Origin: Paenibacillus sp. FSL K6-3182
GTDB lineage: Bacteria > Bacillota > Bacilli > Paenibacillales > Paenibacillaceae
Assembly: GCF_037976325.1 (NCBI RefSeq)
Contig: NZ_CP150265.1
Coordinates: 5,965,001 to 6,029,000 of the forward strand
DNA length: 64,000 nucleotides
Direction: 5' to 3'
Shown here: in pieces, positions 40,895-50,435 of the stretch
Position numbering within the stretch: position 1 is the first letter of the stretch
How the letters are laid out: every line of letters begins with the position of its first letter
Program-made: the position numbers and the translations under genes
Notes under the pieces: generated by a model
The model's database searches: none
What the model was told of the DNA's origin: nothing
Seen by the model: only the letters and a program-made list of their open reading frames with translations

Positions 40895-41731
40895 TTACAA
40901 TTGTTCTTCCAGCCAAAAAACTAGCTCTTGAACAGCCTCTTTCCCCTCCACGTCATTGTGCAACTCGTGATACCCGCCATCCCAGCGTCTAAAATAACAT
41001 TGGTCTCCGATTCGCTCAGCAACAAGCGCGCTTGCTTCAAAGGATGTTACGCGATCAGAAGTGCCATGCATAAGCAGCAGTGGAACCTGCAGACTGGATG
41101 CATGAGCGATCGCCCACTCGCCGGCAGCGGTAATCTCCATATACGTTTGGAGAGTAATTTTGGTATGACATAACGGATCTTCCACGATAGGCGCAGCAAG
41201 GTCATAGCCAGGACGAAATAAATCGGCAGGATTTAAGCCTGTTGATTGGTGCATCTTCGGGACAACCGCTGCCAATTTGCGTCCAAACCACTCCACAGCT
41301 GGATGCGGTTTGAATGCTAGCCGAAGCCAAGGGCTTGTCAGTATGAGTCCACGAATTGGAGGCTGAAGTCGCAGCGCACAATTAAGCGCCACATTGCCGC
41401 CCATACTGTGGCCGTATAAGAAGATCGGCGTTCCCGGGTGCCGTTTGCCAGCCTCTTCAATCATAAGCGCTGCATCGCTTACAGCTGCGCCAAGTGAATG
41501 CAGATGCCCCCGTTTGCCTGAAGAGCGGCCATGGCCTTGCTGATCCAGCGCTATAAGTACAAAGCCAGCAGCAGTAAGCTGAGCAGCTACATGTCCATAA
41601 CGATCGCCATGCTCCCCCATCCCGTGTACGAGACAGACGACAGCTTTTGTCTCTCTCGTTTCTGACGTCCATTCCCGCAAAAATATTTGCGACCCCTTAG
41701 CTCCAGTTATGACCCATTCATCTCGCAGCAT
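40895..41731 (-). CDS. alpha/beta hydrolase (monoacylglycerol lipase/lysophospholipase type)
   Basis: A 278-residue soluble hydrolase of the PldB/MGL group. HGMGEHGDRY provides the oxyanion segment typical of monoglyceride lipases. The nucleophile serine is in GHSMGGN, the acid in LMHGTSDRVT and the histidine in GGYHELHND. No signal peptide, so cytoplasmic. ATG at 41731 follows AAAGGCGGCG. It is divergent from the flavoprotein gene, with 62 bp between and an apparent shared -10 palindrome. The natural substrate is unknown; acylglycerol or lysophospholipid is the family expectation. Confidence 0.88.
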   Translation of the reverse strand: MLRDEWVITGAKGSQIFLREWTSETRETKAVVCLVHGMGEHGDRYGHVAAQLTAAGFVLIALDQQGHGRSSGKRGHLHSLGAAVSDAALMIEEAGKRHPGTPIFLYGHSMGGNVALNCALRLQPPIRGLILTSPWLRLAFKPHPAVEWFGRKLAAVVPKMHQSTGLNPADLFRPGYDLAAPIVEDPLCHTKITLQTYMEITAAGEWAIAHASSLQVPLLLMHGTSDRVTSFEASALVAERIGDQCYFRRWDGGYHELHNDVEGKEAVQELVFWLEEQL

Positions 41732-41754
41732 TCAAACGCCGCCTTTCTTTTGTG

Positions 41755-41766
41755 GTATTATAATAC
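41755..41766. promoter_or_regulatory. overlapping divergent -10 elements
   Basis: The perfect palindrome GTATTATAATAC presents TATAAT on both strands, midway in the 62-bp gap between the hydrolase and flavoprotein genes. No clear -35 was seen for either direction. Confidence 0.35.
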
Positions 41767-41793
41767 TACTAATAATATAGCAGGTGGAAAGCG

Positions 41794-43050
41794 ATGCAAT
41801 ATGATGCAATTGTAATTGGTGGAGGCTCCGCAGGACTAATGGCGGGTATTGCTGCAAGCAAGGAAGGCGCTAAAGTGCTTCTCCTAGACAAAGGCGATAA
41901 ATTAGGACGCAAACTAGGCATATCCGGCGGCGGCCGATGCAATGTAACGAATAATAAAGAACTGGATGAGCTGATCAAGCATATTCCCGGTAATGGGCGT
42001 TTTCTTCACAGTACCTTCTCCAATTTCAATAACAAGGATATTATCGCCTTTTTTGAGAACCTTGGCATTGCTTTAAAGGAAGAGGATAACGGGCGCATGT
42101 TCCCCGTATCAGATAGAGCTAAAACGGTCGTAGATACGCTTGTTAACCAGGTACGCAAACAAGGTGTCAAAATCATACTGAACGCTCCTGTCGATCATAT
42201 CATGTATGACAATGGAAGGGTCACAGGCGTGCGTACAAAAGCTGGTGAAACATTCCGTGCCCGCAGTGTCATTGTAGCTTCCGGCGGCAAGTCCGTGCCC
42301 CAAACCGGCTCAACCGGCGACGGTTATGCATGGGCAGAAAAAGCCGGGCATACGATAACTGAGCTTTTTCCAACTGAGGTTCCGCTTACGTCAAATGAGC
42401 CCTTCATTGTAAGCAAGGAGCTGCAAGGGCTATCTCTGAGAGACGTTGCACTGTCGGTTTGGAACCCGAAAGGGAAGCAGATTATTGAGCATCAAGGCGA
42501 TATGCTATTTACGCATTTCGGTATTTCCGGACCGATTGTGCTAAGATGCAGTCAATTTGTAGTGAAAGCTCTTAAGCAATTTAAGACGGGCAATATTGAG
42601 GTTGCGATTGACTTAGTGCCTGATAAAAGCAAAGACGAGGTCTATAAGGAAACACTGAAACTCTCCGAGCTTGAACCGAAAAAAACGATTAAAAATGTTC
42701 TTAAAGGTTATTTGCCGGAAAAAATGATACCAATCTTGCTTCAAAAGGCGGGTTTGCCGGATAGCCTTACTTATGACAATATTCCAAAACAGGACTGGAT
42801 AGCCCTTTCGCTGCTGATCAAACATTTTCCGATTAGAGTGTATGGCTCTTTATCCATTGAAGATGCTTTCGTAACCGGCGGAGGCATTCAGTTAAAGGAA
42901 ATCGATCCAAAGACGATGCAATCCAAGCTCATGAGCGGCTTGTTTTTTTGCGGAGAAATATTGGATATTCATGGCTACACCGGAGGCTACAACATTACTG
43001 CGGCTTTCTCCACAGGCTATACGGCAGGACTTCATGCTGTCATTCAGTAA
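41794..43050 (+). CDS. HI0933/BaiN-family FAD-dependent oxidoreductase
   Basis: A 418-residue flavoprotein. The N-terminal FAD-binding Rossmann motif is [15 protein letters not shown], followed by [25 protein letters not shown], the hallmark of the HI0933/YtfP family. [15 protein letters not shown] and the C-terminal [20 protein letters not shown] are also diagnostic. Members are cytoplasmic and loosely annotated as aminoacetone oxidases or BaiN-like reductases; the substrate is uncertain. ATG at 41794 follows AGGTGG. The gene stands alone and ends in a strong terminator. Confidence 0.92.
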   Translation: MQYDAIVIGGGSAGLMAGIAASKEGAKVLLLDKGDKLGRKLGISGGGRCNVTNNKELDELIKHIPGNGRFLHSTFSNFNNKDIIAFFENLGIALKEEDNGRMFPVSDRAKTVVDTLVNQVRKQGVKIILNAPVDHIMYDNGRVTGVRTKAGETFRARSVIVASGGKSVPQTGSTGDGYAWAEKAGHTITELFPTEVPLTSNEPFIVSKELQGLSLRDVALSVWNPKGKQIIEHQGDMLFTHFGISGPIVLRCSQFVVKALKQFKTGNIEVAIDLVPDKSKDEVYKETLKLSELEPKKTIKNVLKGYLPEKMIPILLQKAGLPDSLTYDNIPKQDWIALSLLIKHFPIRVYGSLSIEDAFVTGGGIQLKEIDPKTMQSKLMSGLFFCGEILDIHGYTGGYNITAAFSTGYTAGLHAVIQ

Positions 43051-43055
43051 GGATA

Positions 43056-43102
43056 TAAAAAGGCTGTCAAACGTCGTTAAACGTTGAGACAGCCTTTTTT
43101 TA
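43056..43102. terminator. bidirectional terminator
   Basis: AAAAAGGCTGTC pairs with GACAGCCTTTTT around an ACGT-containing loop, between the convergent flavoprotein and acidic hypothetical genes. Confidence 0.88.
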
Positions 43103-43127
43103 TTGCAATTATGTACGTGAAGTACGG

Positions 43128-43538
43128 CTAAATTCGAACATCTCCTGAAAAATGATCATACGTCCCGGGATCAGGAAGAAATTCCTCAGAATAATCCGCA
43201 GCTTCATCCCGATTGTGCAGCTCCTCAGCGTCATTGCCTTGTCCACCCTCTGTAGCCCAGTCCTCATTCACAAGATGTGCCGGAATTGCAATCGCATCAT
43301 GCGAGTATGCAGTGCCGGTAACTGCATCCTCATCGATACTTGCTTGCTCGACGAGCTGACCGCCATGTGATTGTGCAATTTCGAGTGCTGAAGTTAGATC
43401 GCTTCCTTCTAAATGAACATGCATGCTGCTTCCTTCATGAAGAACCGTCTCATATCCGAGCTCCCTCAGCGTCTCGCAAGCAAGAGCCGCACTTTGAGCA
43501 TCGTTAAAATCAAACAATAAGGCTGAGTTCGTAGACAA
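43128..43538 (-). CDS. acidic hypothetical protein with small alpha/beta N-domain
   Basis: A 136-residue protein I cannot assign. Residues 1-70 alternate strand and helix (SALLFDFNDAQSAALACETL, YETVLHEGSSMHVHLEG, LTSALEIAQSHGGQL), resembling a small ferredoxin-like fold. The rest is very acidic and probably disordered (DEAADYSEEFLPDPGTYDHF). TTG at 43538 is the start, with AAAGGATGA about eight bases upstream. No membrane segment. Divergent from the PAS-HTH regulator. Confidence 0.65.
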   Translation of the reverse strand: MSTNSALLFDFNDAQSAALACETLRELGYETVLHEGSSMHVHLEGSDLTSALEIAQSHGGQLVEQASIDEDAVTGTAYSHDAIAIPAHLVNEDWATEGGQGNDAEELHNRDEAADYSEEFLPDPGTYDHFSGDVRI

Positions 43539-43653
43539 TAGCGATCATCCTTTCTAACGTTTTGTTTAACATGCCCTATTCATACAAAATCATGTAAAAA
43601 AAGAATACGGCAAGGCGTCATGATATATAATTACAAATAACTATTTTATTATG

Positions 43654-43671
43654 TTATGTTTTGTGACATAA
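43654..43671. promoter_or_regulatory. inverted repeat upstream of the PAS-HTH regulator
   Basis: TTATGT-TTTGTG-ACATAA is a 6-bp inverted repeat, and a further TTACATAA follows at 43675, so ACATAA-type half sites cluster about 50 bp before the regulator start. A TATAAT lies at 43626-43631. Possible autoregulatory site. Confidence 0.35.
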
Positions 43672-43719
43672 TCATTACATAAGTGTGCAGCTAGGCTATT
43701 GATAAGGAGGATGTCATCG

Positions 43720-44625
43720 ATGAACCATTTATTTTATTTACTTTCAGATCCTATGCTTATCGTCGAGTGGGACGAATCCCGTTGGTCTATTGTAGACGTC
43801 AATCAAGCTTTTGCAGCTTTTTCCGGTTTTAAGAAATCAGATCTTATGCTCCTCGATCCATCTACTATTATATCGACGGATGAGACAACTCTCTCCTTTG
43901 ATGAAGCCGTACATCAACTTGCTGATGAGCAAGCCCTATCACCGCTTCTTGAATGCAAGCTTGTCACGAAGTCATCGACTCCTGCAGATATACGTTTGTC
44001 CTGCCGCAAGCTCCAACTCGAAGACCGCATTGTTTATGTCATCATTTGCAAGGATTTACGGGAAGCCAAATGGATTGACGAATATATTTTGCATCATAAA
44101 ATAATGGTATCTGCCGTTGTGAATGAGCGCTATAACATTATGAGCTTTAAGCATTATTATGCTCCTGTACAGCAGCCCTCCTCTTCCTATTTGAACAAAT
44201 CCATATTTGAGCTTGTTCCAGACCATGAACGAAGCAAGCTTAAGAGGGTATTAGAATATGCGAAAAACAACCGAACGGCTGAATCCGTGGACTTTCATCT
44301 TAAGCTTGGGGATCGTTGCTATAATGCTGATGCGGTTGTTCAGCCGTTTTACAATGGCAATCGGACGTTAAAAAACTTTGTTGTCATATTAACCAGCCTT
44401 CATATGAATAATCAGGATGAGGACCCCTCCTATAAGCTTCGTATGCTTATGCTCAGTAAAAATATATCCGTCACTTCACTCGCTCAGTCAACGCTTATCT
44501 CTCTTACGACCATTTCCAAAATTCGCAATGGGAAAATAAAAAAGCCCCAGCGTCTAACGGCAGAATTGATCGCCGGAGAGTTGGGTGTTAGACCCGAAAT
44601 GATATGGAGCAGCTATAAACGATAA
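43720..44625 (+). CDS. PAS-PAS-HTH regulator
   Basis: A 301-residue soluble protein. Two PAS-like domains occupy about 1-110 (LLSDPMLIVEWDESRWSIVDVNQAFAAFSGF shows the PAS entry; DLRE ends it) and 115-225. The C-terminal about 60 residues form an XRE-like helix-turn-helix: YKLRMLMLSKNISVTSLAQ, then STLISLTTISKIRNGKIKKP, then ELGVRPEMIW. It therefore looks like a one-component sensor-regulator. ATG at 43720 is nine bases after AAGGAGG; the closer ATG at 43711 is too near. The neighbouring chemotaxis receptor gene is broken. The signal and targets are unknown. Confidence 0.8.
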   Translation: MNHLFYLLSDPMLIVEWDESRWSIVDVNQAFAAFSGFKKSDLMLLDPSTIISTDETTLSFDEAVHQLADEQALSPLLECKLVTKSSTPADIRLSCRKLQLEDRIVYVIICKDLREAKWIDEYILHHKIMVSAVVNERYNIMSFKHYYAPVQQPSSSYLNKSIFELVPDHERSKLKRVLEYAKNNRTAESVDFHLKLGDRCYNADAVVQPFYNGNRTLKNFVVILTSLHMNNQDEDPSYKLRMLMLSKNISVTSLAQSTLISLTTISKIRNGKIKKPQRLTAELIAGELGVRPEMIWSSYKR

Positions 44626-44644
44626 TAGCTGCTCCACGTTTTAT

Positions 44645-45691
44645 TTAAAGCTTGAATTTTTGAGCCACTTCGTTCATTTCCATTGCAATTACACGCAAGC
44701 CGTTAGCTGCAGAAACTTCGCCGGCAATTGCGGAGGTTCTAGAGGCAATTCCTGTCATTTGGGAAATGGATGAATTGACCTCCCGTGCACTTGCTGCAGC
44801 TGCTCCGAGGAGGATACTGCCTCCTGAATTTTTTCAAGCACATCTCTTGAAGCATGTGCGATTTGAATGAATGCATCTCCTGTATCTGTTATACTTGCCA
44901 GTCCTTCTATCGATTCAGCTTCACTCATTCTCATAGCCTTCACGGCAGTTTCTGTATCATTCTGAATTTCATTGATCAAATCCTGAATTTTCACAACAGA
45001 TTCCGCTGACTGTGTAGAGAGCTTGCGCACTTCTTCCGCTACAACCGCGAAGCCCCTTCCATGCTCTCCCGCTCTTACCGCCTCAATCGCGGCGTTCAGC
45101 GCCAGCAGATTTGTCTGCTTTGAAATATTTCCAATCAGCTCAGATATGGTTCCAATATTTCGGGTGTGCGCTGCGAGCTGCTGTACACCGAGAGCCATTT
45201 CTTCTGAGGCGTGACTTATTTCTAGAAAGCTATGCAGCTGCTCCTGCGAACCTGCGGCTACCTCTCGAAAACTGTTCATTGCATGCTGCGCTGAGTTGCG
45301 ATTTTGCTCTGAAATAGCCAGCATCTCTTCTGATGAAGCGGTTATGTTCATCCAAAGCATGCTGTACACTCGTAATGGCAGAACGAAGAGAGGCAAGCAT
45401 TTCAGCGGAAGCACTGACCATTTCTCCAATTTCATCACGATTTTTCACTTTCGGGACGATAGCGGATAAATTTCCTTGGGCTACCTCTGAAAGGAATTGC
45501 GCCGTTTTCTGAATCGGAATGGAGATCGCTCTGCGAACGTACCAGATAAGAAATCCGACAAGTACCGTTGCCGCTGCAAGACCGCTAATGATCTCAATGT
45601 TGTTCTGTTTATGTATATCCCCGCTAACGTTTACCGCTCTCTCTGCTCCTTCACGATAGAATGTTAGTTTAAATGTTTTAATAAAAGGCAT
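44645..45691 (-). pseudogene. degraded methyl-accepting chemotaxis protein
   Basis: The frame beginning at 45691 gives the end of a membrane segment (IISGLAAATVLVGFLIWYV) and a HAMP domain (ISIPIQKTAQFLSEVAQGNL). At about 45350 similarity jumps to another frame ([18 protein letters not shown]) that holds the signalling hairpin ([34 protein letters not shown]). At about 44798 it jumps again to a frame ending NEVAQKFKL at the stop 44645. No sensor domain is present upstream, where an in-frame stop occurs. Two frameshifts plus N-terminal loss make function unlikely; sequencing error could explain the shifts but not the missing sensor. Confidence 0.85.
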
Positions 45692-45710
45692 TTTTCTGAA
45701 TCACTGGTCC

Positions 45711-45759
45711 AAAAAAAAAAAAGAAAGGACCGTCACCCTCAAATCGAGGATAACAGTCC
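45711..45759 (-). terminator. terminator after xylB
   Basis: On the minus strand GGACTGTTATCCTC pairs imperfectly with GAGGGTGACGGTCC and is followed by TTTC and a run of twelve T. Confidence 0.8.
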
Positions 45760-45775
45760 CTTCTATTGTATACGA

Positions 45776-47272
45776 CTAGCCGCGATAAGGCGCTAGCGCC
45801 TCATTCAAGCCTTTTGTTTGCTCATAAACCTGCTGGTACACTTTGAAAATGCCTGCATAAGCAGCAACCGCTTCAGGCTGCGGCGAATACGAATCTGCAT
45901 GCTTAACGAATTTATTCGCACAGGACTCCAAGCTGTCGAACCAGCCTGCACCATATGCAGCAAGCATCGCAGCGCCTAAACCAGGTCCTTGCTCATTCTC
46001 TAATGCGACAACCCTTGCATTGAAAATATCAGCCTGCATTTGCAGCCATACTGGGTTTTGCGCGCCGCCGCCGATCGAAATGATCGTATCGACCGTCTTG
46101 CCGGCGCTTCTAAACATATCGACTGACTCATTAAGCGAGAAAGTAATGCCTTCCATCACCGCACGAGCAAAATGAATGCGTTCATGTGAGCCGTCAACGC
46201 CGATAAAGCTTGCACGAATGAGCGGATCCGCATGTGGGGTGCGTTCGCCAACGAGATATGGCGTGAACACCAATCCGCCAGCTCCCGGCTTCACTGCACC
46301 TACACCTTCGAGCAATTGATCAAAGGATTCATTCGGAGCGAATGTTTTCTTAAACCAGCTCAAGCTGTAGCCAGCAGCAAGCGTAACTCCCATTGCATAA
46401 AAGGAGTCCTCTTTGCCGTGATTAAAGAAATGCACCTTGCCTGCAAAATCCTTCGTCTTATCATTCTCATAAGAGAGAATAACACCGGAAGTACCAATGC
46501 TGCAAAGCGTTAAACCTTCGGATAAAATACCTGAGCCAATCGCCCCGCATGCATTATCCGCTCCACCCGCGAACACCTTCGTCGTGCTTGGCAGCCCTGT
46601 GCTGTCAGCATACAGCGGCAGCAGCGTACCTACGAGTCCATGCGACTCAACAAGCGGTGGACAAAGTTCGGCCGGGATTCCAAACGCTTCAAGCACTTCT
46701 TCGCTCCATGCTTTGCCAGCCACATCAAGAAGAAGCGTTCCCGCCGCATCGGAGTAATCCATATGAAGCTCGCCTGTTAAGCGGTAGCGAAGATAATCCT
46801 TCGGCAGAAGGAACAGCTTTGCCTTTGCGAAGGCATCCGGCTCGTTCTCGCGAACCCATAAAATCTTAGGAAGCGTAAAGCCCTCCAAAGCTGGATTGCG
46901 AGTAATGCTAAGCAGCTTGTCTCCAAGCGTGCGTTCAATTTCACGGCATTGCGCCGTTGTACGCGTATCATTCCATAAGATAGCGTTGCGAACAGGATTT
47001 CCTTCACCGTCCAGCAGTACAAGTCCGTGCATTTGGCCGGAGAAGCTAATCCCTTCAATTGACTGGGCATCGATGCCTGCTGTTGATGTCAATTCACGCA
47101 AAGCCTCAACTGTACCTTCTACCCAATCATCTGCCCGCTGCTCGCTCCACCCGGAGTAAGCATGAAACAGCGGGTAGCTGCGGGAGACTTCCCCAGCTAC
47201 CGTGCCATCACGGTCAACAAGCAGCACTTTAACGGCGCTCGTTCCTAAATCTATACCGATTACATAGCTCAT
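45776..47272 (-). CDS. xylB: xylulokinase
   Basis: A 498-residue FGGY-family kinase that phosphorylates D-xylulose to xylulose 5-phosphate. The N-terminal phosphate loop is IGIDLGTSAVKVLLVD, and GISFSGQMHGLVLLD holds the M-H-G segment typical of xylulokinases. FAGGADNACGAIGSG and SIGGGAQNPVWLQMQADI are the ATPase-fold signatures of the C-terminal domain. ATG at 47272 follows GGGAGGA. It lies 19 bp downstream of xylA on the same strand, forming xylAB, and ends in a terminator. Confidence 0.95.
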   Translation of the reverse strand: MSYVIGIDLGTSAVKVLLVDRDGTVAGEVSRSYPLFHAYSGWSEQRADDWVEGTVEALRELTSTAGIDAQSIEGISFSGQMHGLVLLDGEGNPVRNAILWNDTRTTAQCREIERTLGDKLLSITRNPALEGFTLPKILWVRENEPDAFAKAKLFLLPKDYLRYRLTGELHMDYSDAAGTLLLDVAGKAWSEEVLEAFGIPAELCPPLVESHGLVGTLLPLYADSTGLPSTTKVFAGGADNACGAIGSGILSEGLTLCSIGTSGVILSYENDKTKDFAGKVHFFNHGKEDSFYAMGVTLAAGYSLSWFKKTFAPNESFDQLLEGVGAVKPGAGGLVFTPYLVGERTPHADPLIRASFIGVDGSHERIHFARAVMEGITFSLNESVDMFRSAGKTVDTIISIGGGAQNPVWLQMQADIFNARVVALENEQGPGLGAAMLAAYGAGWFDSLESCANKFVKHADSYSPQPEAVAAYAGIFKVYQQVYEQTKGLNEALAPYRG

Positions 47273-47291
47273 TTGTCAGAGTCCTCCCGAC

Positions 47292-48605
47292 TTAAACGCT
47301 GAAAATAACTTCGCTCAAGATAAGGCGGATTCGTTCTTGACGTCCGGACTCATTTTTAATTGGATTGTTTTGAAGCGCATATTGCTCAAGTGAAGCAAGC
47401 GTTGCTTTGCCGGAAACGATATCCGCGCCGATGCCTTCTTTAAAGCTGCGGTAACGGTTGTCAACGATGTTGTCGAGAATTTTCTCTTCCGTCAATTTGG
47501 CAGCTGCTTTCAAGCCCCAAGCGAAGCTGTCCATACCAGCGATGTGAGCAAGGAACAGATCATCCGTTTCGAATGATGCACGGCGAACCTTCGCATCGAA
47601 GTTAACGCCGCCGCGGCCAATGCCGCCAGCTTTCAATACTTCAAACATCGTTAGTGTAGTTGAATATAGATCGGTTGGGAATTCATCTGTATCCCAGCCA
47701 AGAAGAAGGTCGCCTTGGTTCGCATCAAGCGATCCAAGCATGCCGTTGATTGCAGCCGTACGAATCTCGTGCTCGAACGTATGGCCTGCAAGCGTAGCAT
47801 GGTTCGCTTCAAGGTTAAGTTTGAAATGATCCTTCAAGCCGTATTTTTGCAAGAACGAAATCGTTGTTGCTGCGTCATAGTCGTACTGATGTTTAGTTGG
47901 CTCTTTTGGTTTCGGCTCGATCAGGAATTGCGCGTCGAAGCCAATTTCCTTCGCGTAAGCGATTGCCATATGATACAAGCGTGCTAGGTTATCAAGCTCA
48001 AAGCCCATGTCCGTGTTAAGAAGTGTTTCGTAACCTTCGCGGCCGCCCCAGAAAACATAGTTTTCCGCACCAAGCTCTTTACCCACTTCAAGACCTTTTT
48101 TCAGCTGCGCACCAGCATAAGCATAAACGTCAGCATTGCAAGTTGTGCCAGCGCCATGAACAAAGCGCGGATTCGTGAACATATTAACAGTGTTCCAAAG
48201 CAGCTTTTTACCGGAGGATTTCATATTGTCCTTCAATAAAGCTACGATAACATCAAGATTTTTGTTCGTTTCTTGCAGCGTTTCGCCTTCAGGTGCAATG
48301 TCCACATCGTGGAAAGCAAAGAAAGGAATATTCAATTTAGTCATGAATTCAAAGTTAGCTTCAACACGCGCTTTCGAGCGGTCAAGGCCTGTATATTGAT
48401 CCCAGCCGCGAACCATAGTAGCTGATCCGAAAGGGTCCGAACCATTCGCATTAAATGTATGCCAGTAAGCAACTGCGAAGCGAAGATGCTCTTCCATCGT
48501 TTTGCCCATAATAACTTGGTTTGGATCGTAATGTTTGAATGCAAGCGGATTGTCTGAGCCCTTACCTTCAAATTGGATTGTGTTAATATTTTTAAAATAA
48601 GTCAT
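47292..48605 (-). CDS. xylA: xylose isomerase
   Basis: A TIM-barrel enzyme of 437 residues (long, group II form) that converts D-xylose to D-xylulose. Active-site segments are [11 protein letters not shown] with the catalytic His-Asp pair, [25 protein letters not shown] with metal-binding Glu, [15 protein letters not shown] and DANQGD. ATG at 48605 is chosen; a TTG three codons upstream at 48614 is only four bases from AAGGAGG. The leader carries a cre-like site and the XylR operator. It is the first gene of the xylAB operon and is divergent from xylR. Confidence 0.96.
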   Translation of the reverse strand: MTYFKNINTIQFEGKGSDNPLAFKHYDPNQVIMGKTMEEHLRFAVAYWHTFNANGSDPFGSATMVRGWDQYTGLDRSKARVEANFEFMTKLNIPFFAFHDVDIAPEGETLQETNKNLDVIVALLKDNMKSSGKKLLWNTVNMFTNPRFVHGAGTTCNADVYAYAGAQLKKGLEVGKELGAENYVFWGGREGYETLLNTDMGFELDNLARLYHMAIAYAKEIGFDAQFLIEPKPKEPTKHQYDYDAATTISFLQKYGLKDHFKLNLEANHATLAGHTFEHEIRTAAINGMLGSLDANQGDLLLGWDTDEFPTDLYSTTLTMFEVLKAGGIGRGGVNFDAKVRRASFETDDLFLAHIAGMDSFAWGLKAAAKLTEEKILDNIVDNRYRSFKEGIGADIVSGKATLASLEQYALQNNPIKNESGRQERIRLILSEVIFSV

Positions 48606-48641
48606 CGTAATCAAAATCCTCCTTCATGGATTAGAAGTTTA

Positions 48642-48656
48642 TGATAGTGCTTACAT
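48642..48656 (-). promoter_or_regulatory. cre-like site in the xylA leader
   Basis: On the minus strand ATGTAAGCACTATCA fits the relaxed cre consensus except for the central G (CA instead of CG). It lies between the XylR operator and xylA, as cre does in other Bacillota xyl operons. Confidence 0.5.
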
Positions 48657-48674
48657 AAAGAATAACATGCCTCC

Positions 48675-48703
48675 ACTTAGTTTGTCTATTAAACAAACTA
48701 AGT
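48675..48703. promoter_or_regulatory. XylR operator
   Basis: ACTTAGTTTGT and ACAAACTAAGT form a perfect 11-bp inverted repeat with a 7-bp spacer, matching the well-known XylR operator (TTAGTTTGTT-N-AACAAACTAA). It overlaps the xylA promoter region (candidate -10 TATTCT on the minus strand near 48660). Confidence 0.9.
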
Positions 48704-48836
48704 TTTTGTGTTAAAATAAATGCAGTACTTATTAGGCTTAGATGTCTCAAAATCCGCATCCCCATCTAGTAGGCTCTAGATTAGGCTTTTCATGATACAA
48801 TAATAAATATTTTTATTTGGACGGAGGCACTCTTTT

Positions 48837-50003
48837 TTGAAAAGGAAACCAACAGGCGACTTAGCGCTCATCAAAAAAATAAATACAGCCATCGTGCTTG
48901 AAGCGGTGCTTGGTTATGCCCCGCTCTCTCGAGCTCAAATATCGGAGTTGACCGGATTAAACAAGGCGACTGTTTCCAGTCTCGTTCAGGATTTGATCGA
49001 CACCCATCTCGTCGTTGAGAATGGTCCCGGACTATCCAGCGGCGGGCGCAAACCTGTCATGCTGCTCTTTAATGGTACGGCCGGTTATGCTGTCGGCATC
49101 GATCTTGGTGTCAATTATATTCGCGGCCTGCTCGTAGACCTCGAAGGCAATGTGATTGCCGAGCAGCAGCGCAGTCTGAAGCAGCAGGATGCTGATCATG
49201 TCATTGGGCAGTTAATTTCATGTATTGAGCTGCTTATTAATGATGCGCCAGAGAGCTCATACGGGATTGTCGGAATCGGCGTCGGCGTACCAGGTATCGT
49301 GGATGACAATGGCACGATTCTTTTTGCACCAAACTTAAAATGGCGACAAGTTGAGCTGCAGCAGCAGCTCGAAGAGCGCTTCAATCTTCCAGTTACGATA
49401 GACAATGAAGCAAATGCGGGTGCGCAAGGAGAGCAGAAATACGGCGCAGGACAAGGCATCGCTAACCAAATTTATGTCAGCGTCGGAATCGGTATTGGAA
49501 CAGGCATTATTTTGAACAAGGAATTATATAAGGGCGCGTCAGGATTCTCGGGTGAGCTCGGCCATCTCTCGATTGAGTATGACGGCAAACCTTGCAGCTG
49601 CGGCAATCGTGGCTGTTGGGAGTTATATGCTTCGGAGAATGCTTTGCTTGAGAGTACAGCATCGTTAGGCTTTGAGAACTTGGAAGATCTGCTGCTTGCT
49701 GCAACAGCTGGAGATGAACGCGTTATCGCGCATATACGCTCGATTGGCGATTATTTAGGCGCAGGCATTGCTAATATCGTCAACGTATTTAATCCTGACG
49801 TTGTCATTATTGGCAACCGTATGAGCCGTGCTGCTCAGTGGCTGGAGCCAGCCGTACAAGCTGCCGTCGATCAGCGCACACTATCGTATCATCGCGAACG
49901 TATGCGAATCTTGTTTGCAGAGCTTCAAGAGCAGTCAGCTGTACGCGGCGCGGCATATTACGCGATTAGCACGTTTTTCACGAAGATTAAGAGCGGGCAG
50001 TAG
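48837..50003 (+). CDS. xylR: ROK-family xylose repressor
   Basis: A 388-residue ROK repressor. The N-terminal winged helix has SRAQISELTGLNKATVSSLV. The ROK fold follows with IDLGVNYIRGLLVDLEG, GVGVPGIVDD, DNEANAGAQGE and the zinc motif CSCGNRGCWE (C-x-C-x4-C). In the absence of xylose it would bind the operator at 48675-48703 and shut off xylAB. TTG at 48837 is used, with GGAGG about nine bases upstream; there is no ATG nearby. Divergent from xylA. A terminator follows. Confidence 0.93.
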   Translation: MKRKPTGDLALIKKINTAIVLEAVLGYAPLSRAQISELTGLNKATVSSLVQDLIDTHLVVENGPGLSSGGRKPVMLLFNGTAGYAVGIDLGVNYIRGLLVDLEGNVIAEQQRSLKQQDADHVIGQLISCIELLINDAPESSYGIVGIGVGVPGIVDDNGTILFAPNLKWRQVELQQQLEERFNLPVTIDNEANAGAQGEQKYGAGQGIANQIYVSVGIGIGTGIILNKELYKGASGFSGELGHLSIEYDGKPCSCGNRGCWELYASENALLESTASLGFENLEDLLLAATAGDERVIAHIRSIGDYLGAGIANIVNVFNPDVVIIGNRMSRAAQWLEPAVQAAVDQRTLSYHRERMRILFAELQEQSAVRGAAYYAISTFFTKIKSGQ

Positions 50004-50041
50004 CATCGTTATGCATTGCTGAACATTGTTTTTTTCTCATG

Positions 50042-50077
50042 GCCTGCAGCAGACTAACTCTGATGCAGGCTTTTTTT
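50042..50077 (+). terminator. terminator after xylR
   Basis: GCCTGCA pairs with TGCAGGC around a 15-nt loop, followed by seven T. Confidence 0.75.
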
Positions 50078-50306
50078 AACAGGACAGCATTACAATAATA
50101 TTCACCCGGCTTGATCAGCTCCTTTTCGCCCCTCTTTATTTCTCTTTGCACGATACATCTTGGAAAATATGAAGTGCTCACATTTAGGTTTAGTACGGCT
50201 ACTTAGGTTATTGTATGGCTGTAACTTTGATCAGTATTTTTAATCAGTTAATAGCTTCGATTTAATACCATCTTCTTTTAAATTGGTGTTTTAAATAAGC
50301 AATTTA

Positions 50307-50416
50307 TTAATTTAAAAGTTAATTATAAAAGATTTAAATTAATTATTCATTGACAATTCGGTCTAATATTCATTAAAATCAATAATATAAGAACTTATTA
50401 TTAACTTTTAAATTAA
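50307..50416. repeat. 22-bp inverted repeat flanking the GH2 promoter
   Basis: Arm 1 (50307-50328, core TTAATTTAAAAGTTAATTA) and arm 2 (50395-50416, core ATTAACTTTTAAATTAA) are reverse complements at 21 of 22 positions, 66 bp apart. The promoter lies between them. The upstream part of this 432-bp gap (50078-50306) shows no gene. Confidence 0.65.
50350..50379 (+). promoter_or_regulatory. promoter of the GH2 gene
   Basis: TTGACA (50350-50355), an 18-bp spacer and TAAAAT (50374-50379) lie in very AT-rich DNA about 57 bp upstream of the GH2 start. Confidence 0.55.
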
Positions 50417-50435
50417 CATAATGGAGGAATGAAAA

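Noticed and set aside
49987..50181. Minus-strand ORF of 64 codons after xylR
   Set aside because: Spans the xylR terminator and overlaps the xylR end; no family resemblance or ribosome binding site.
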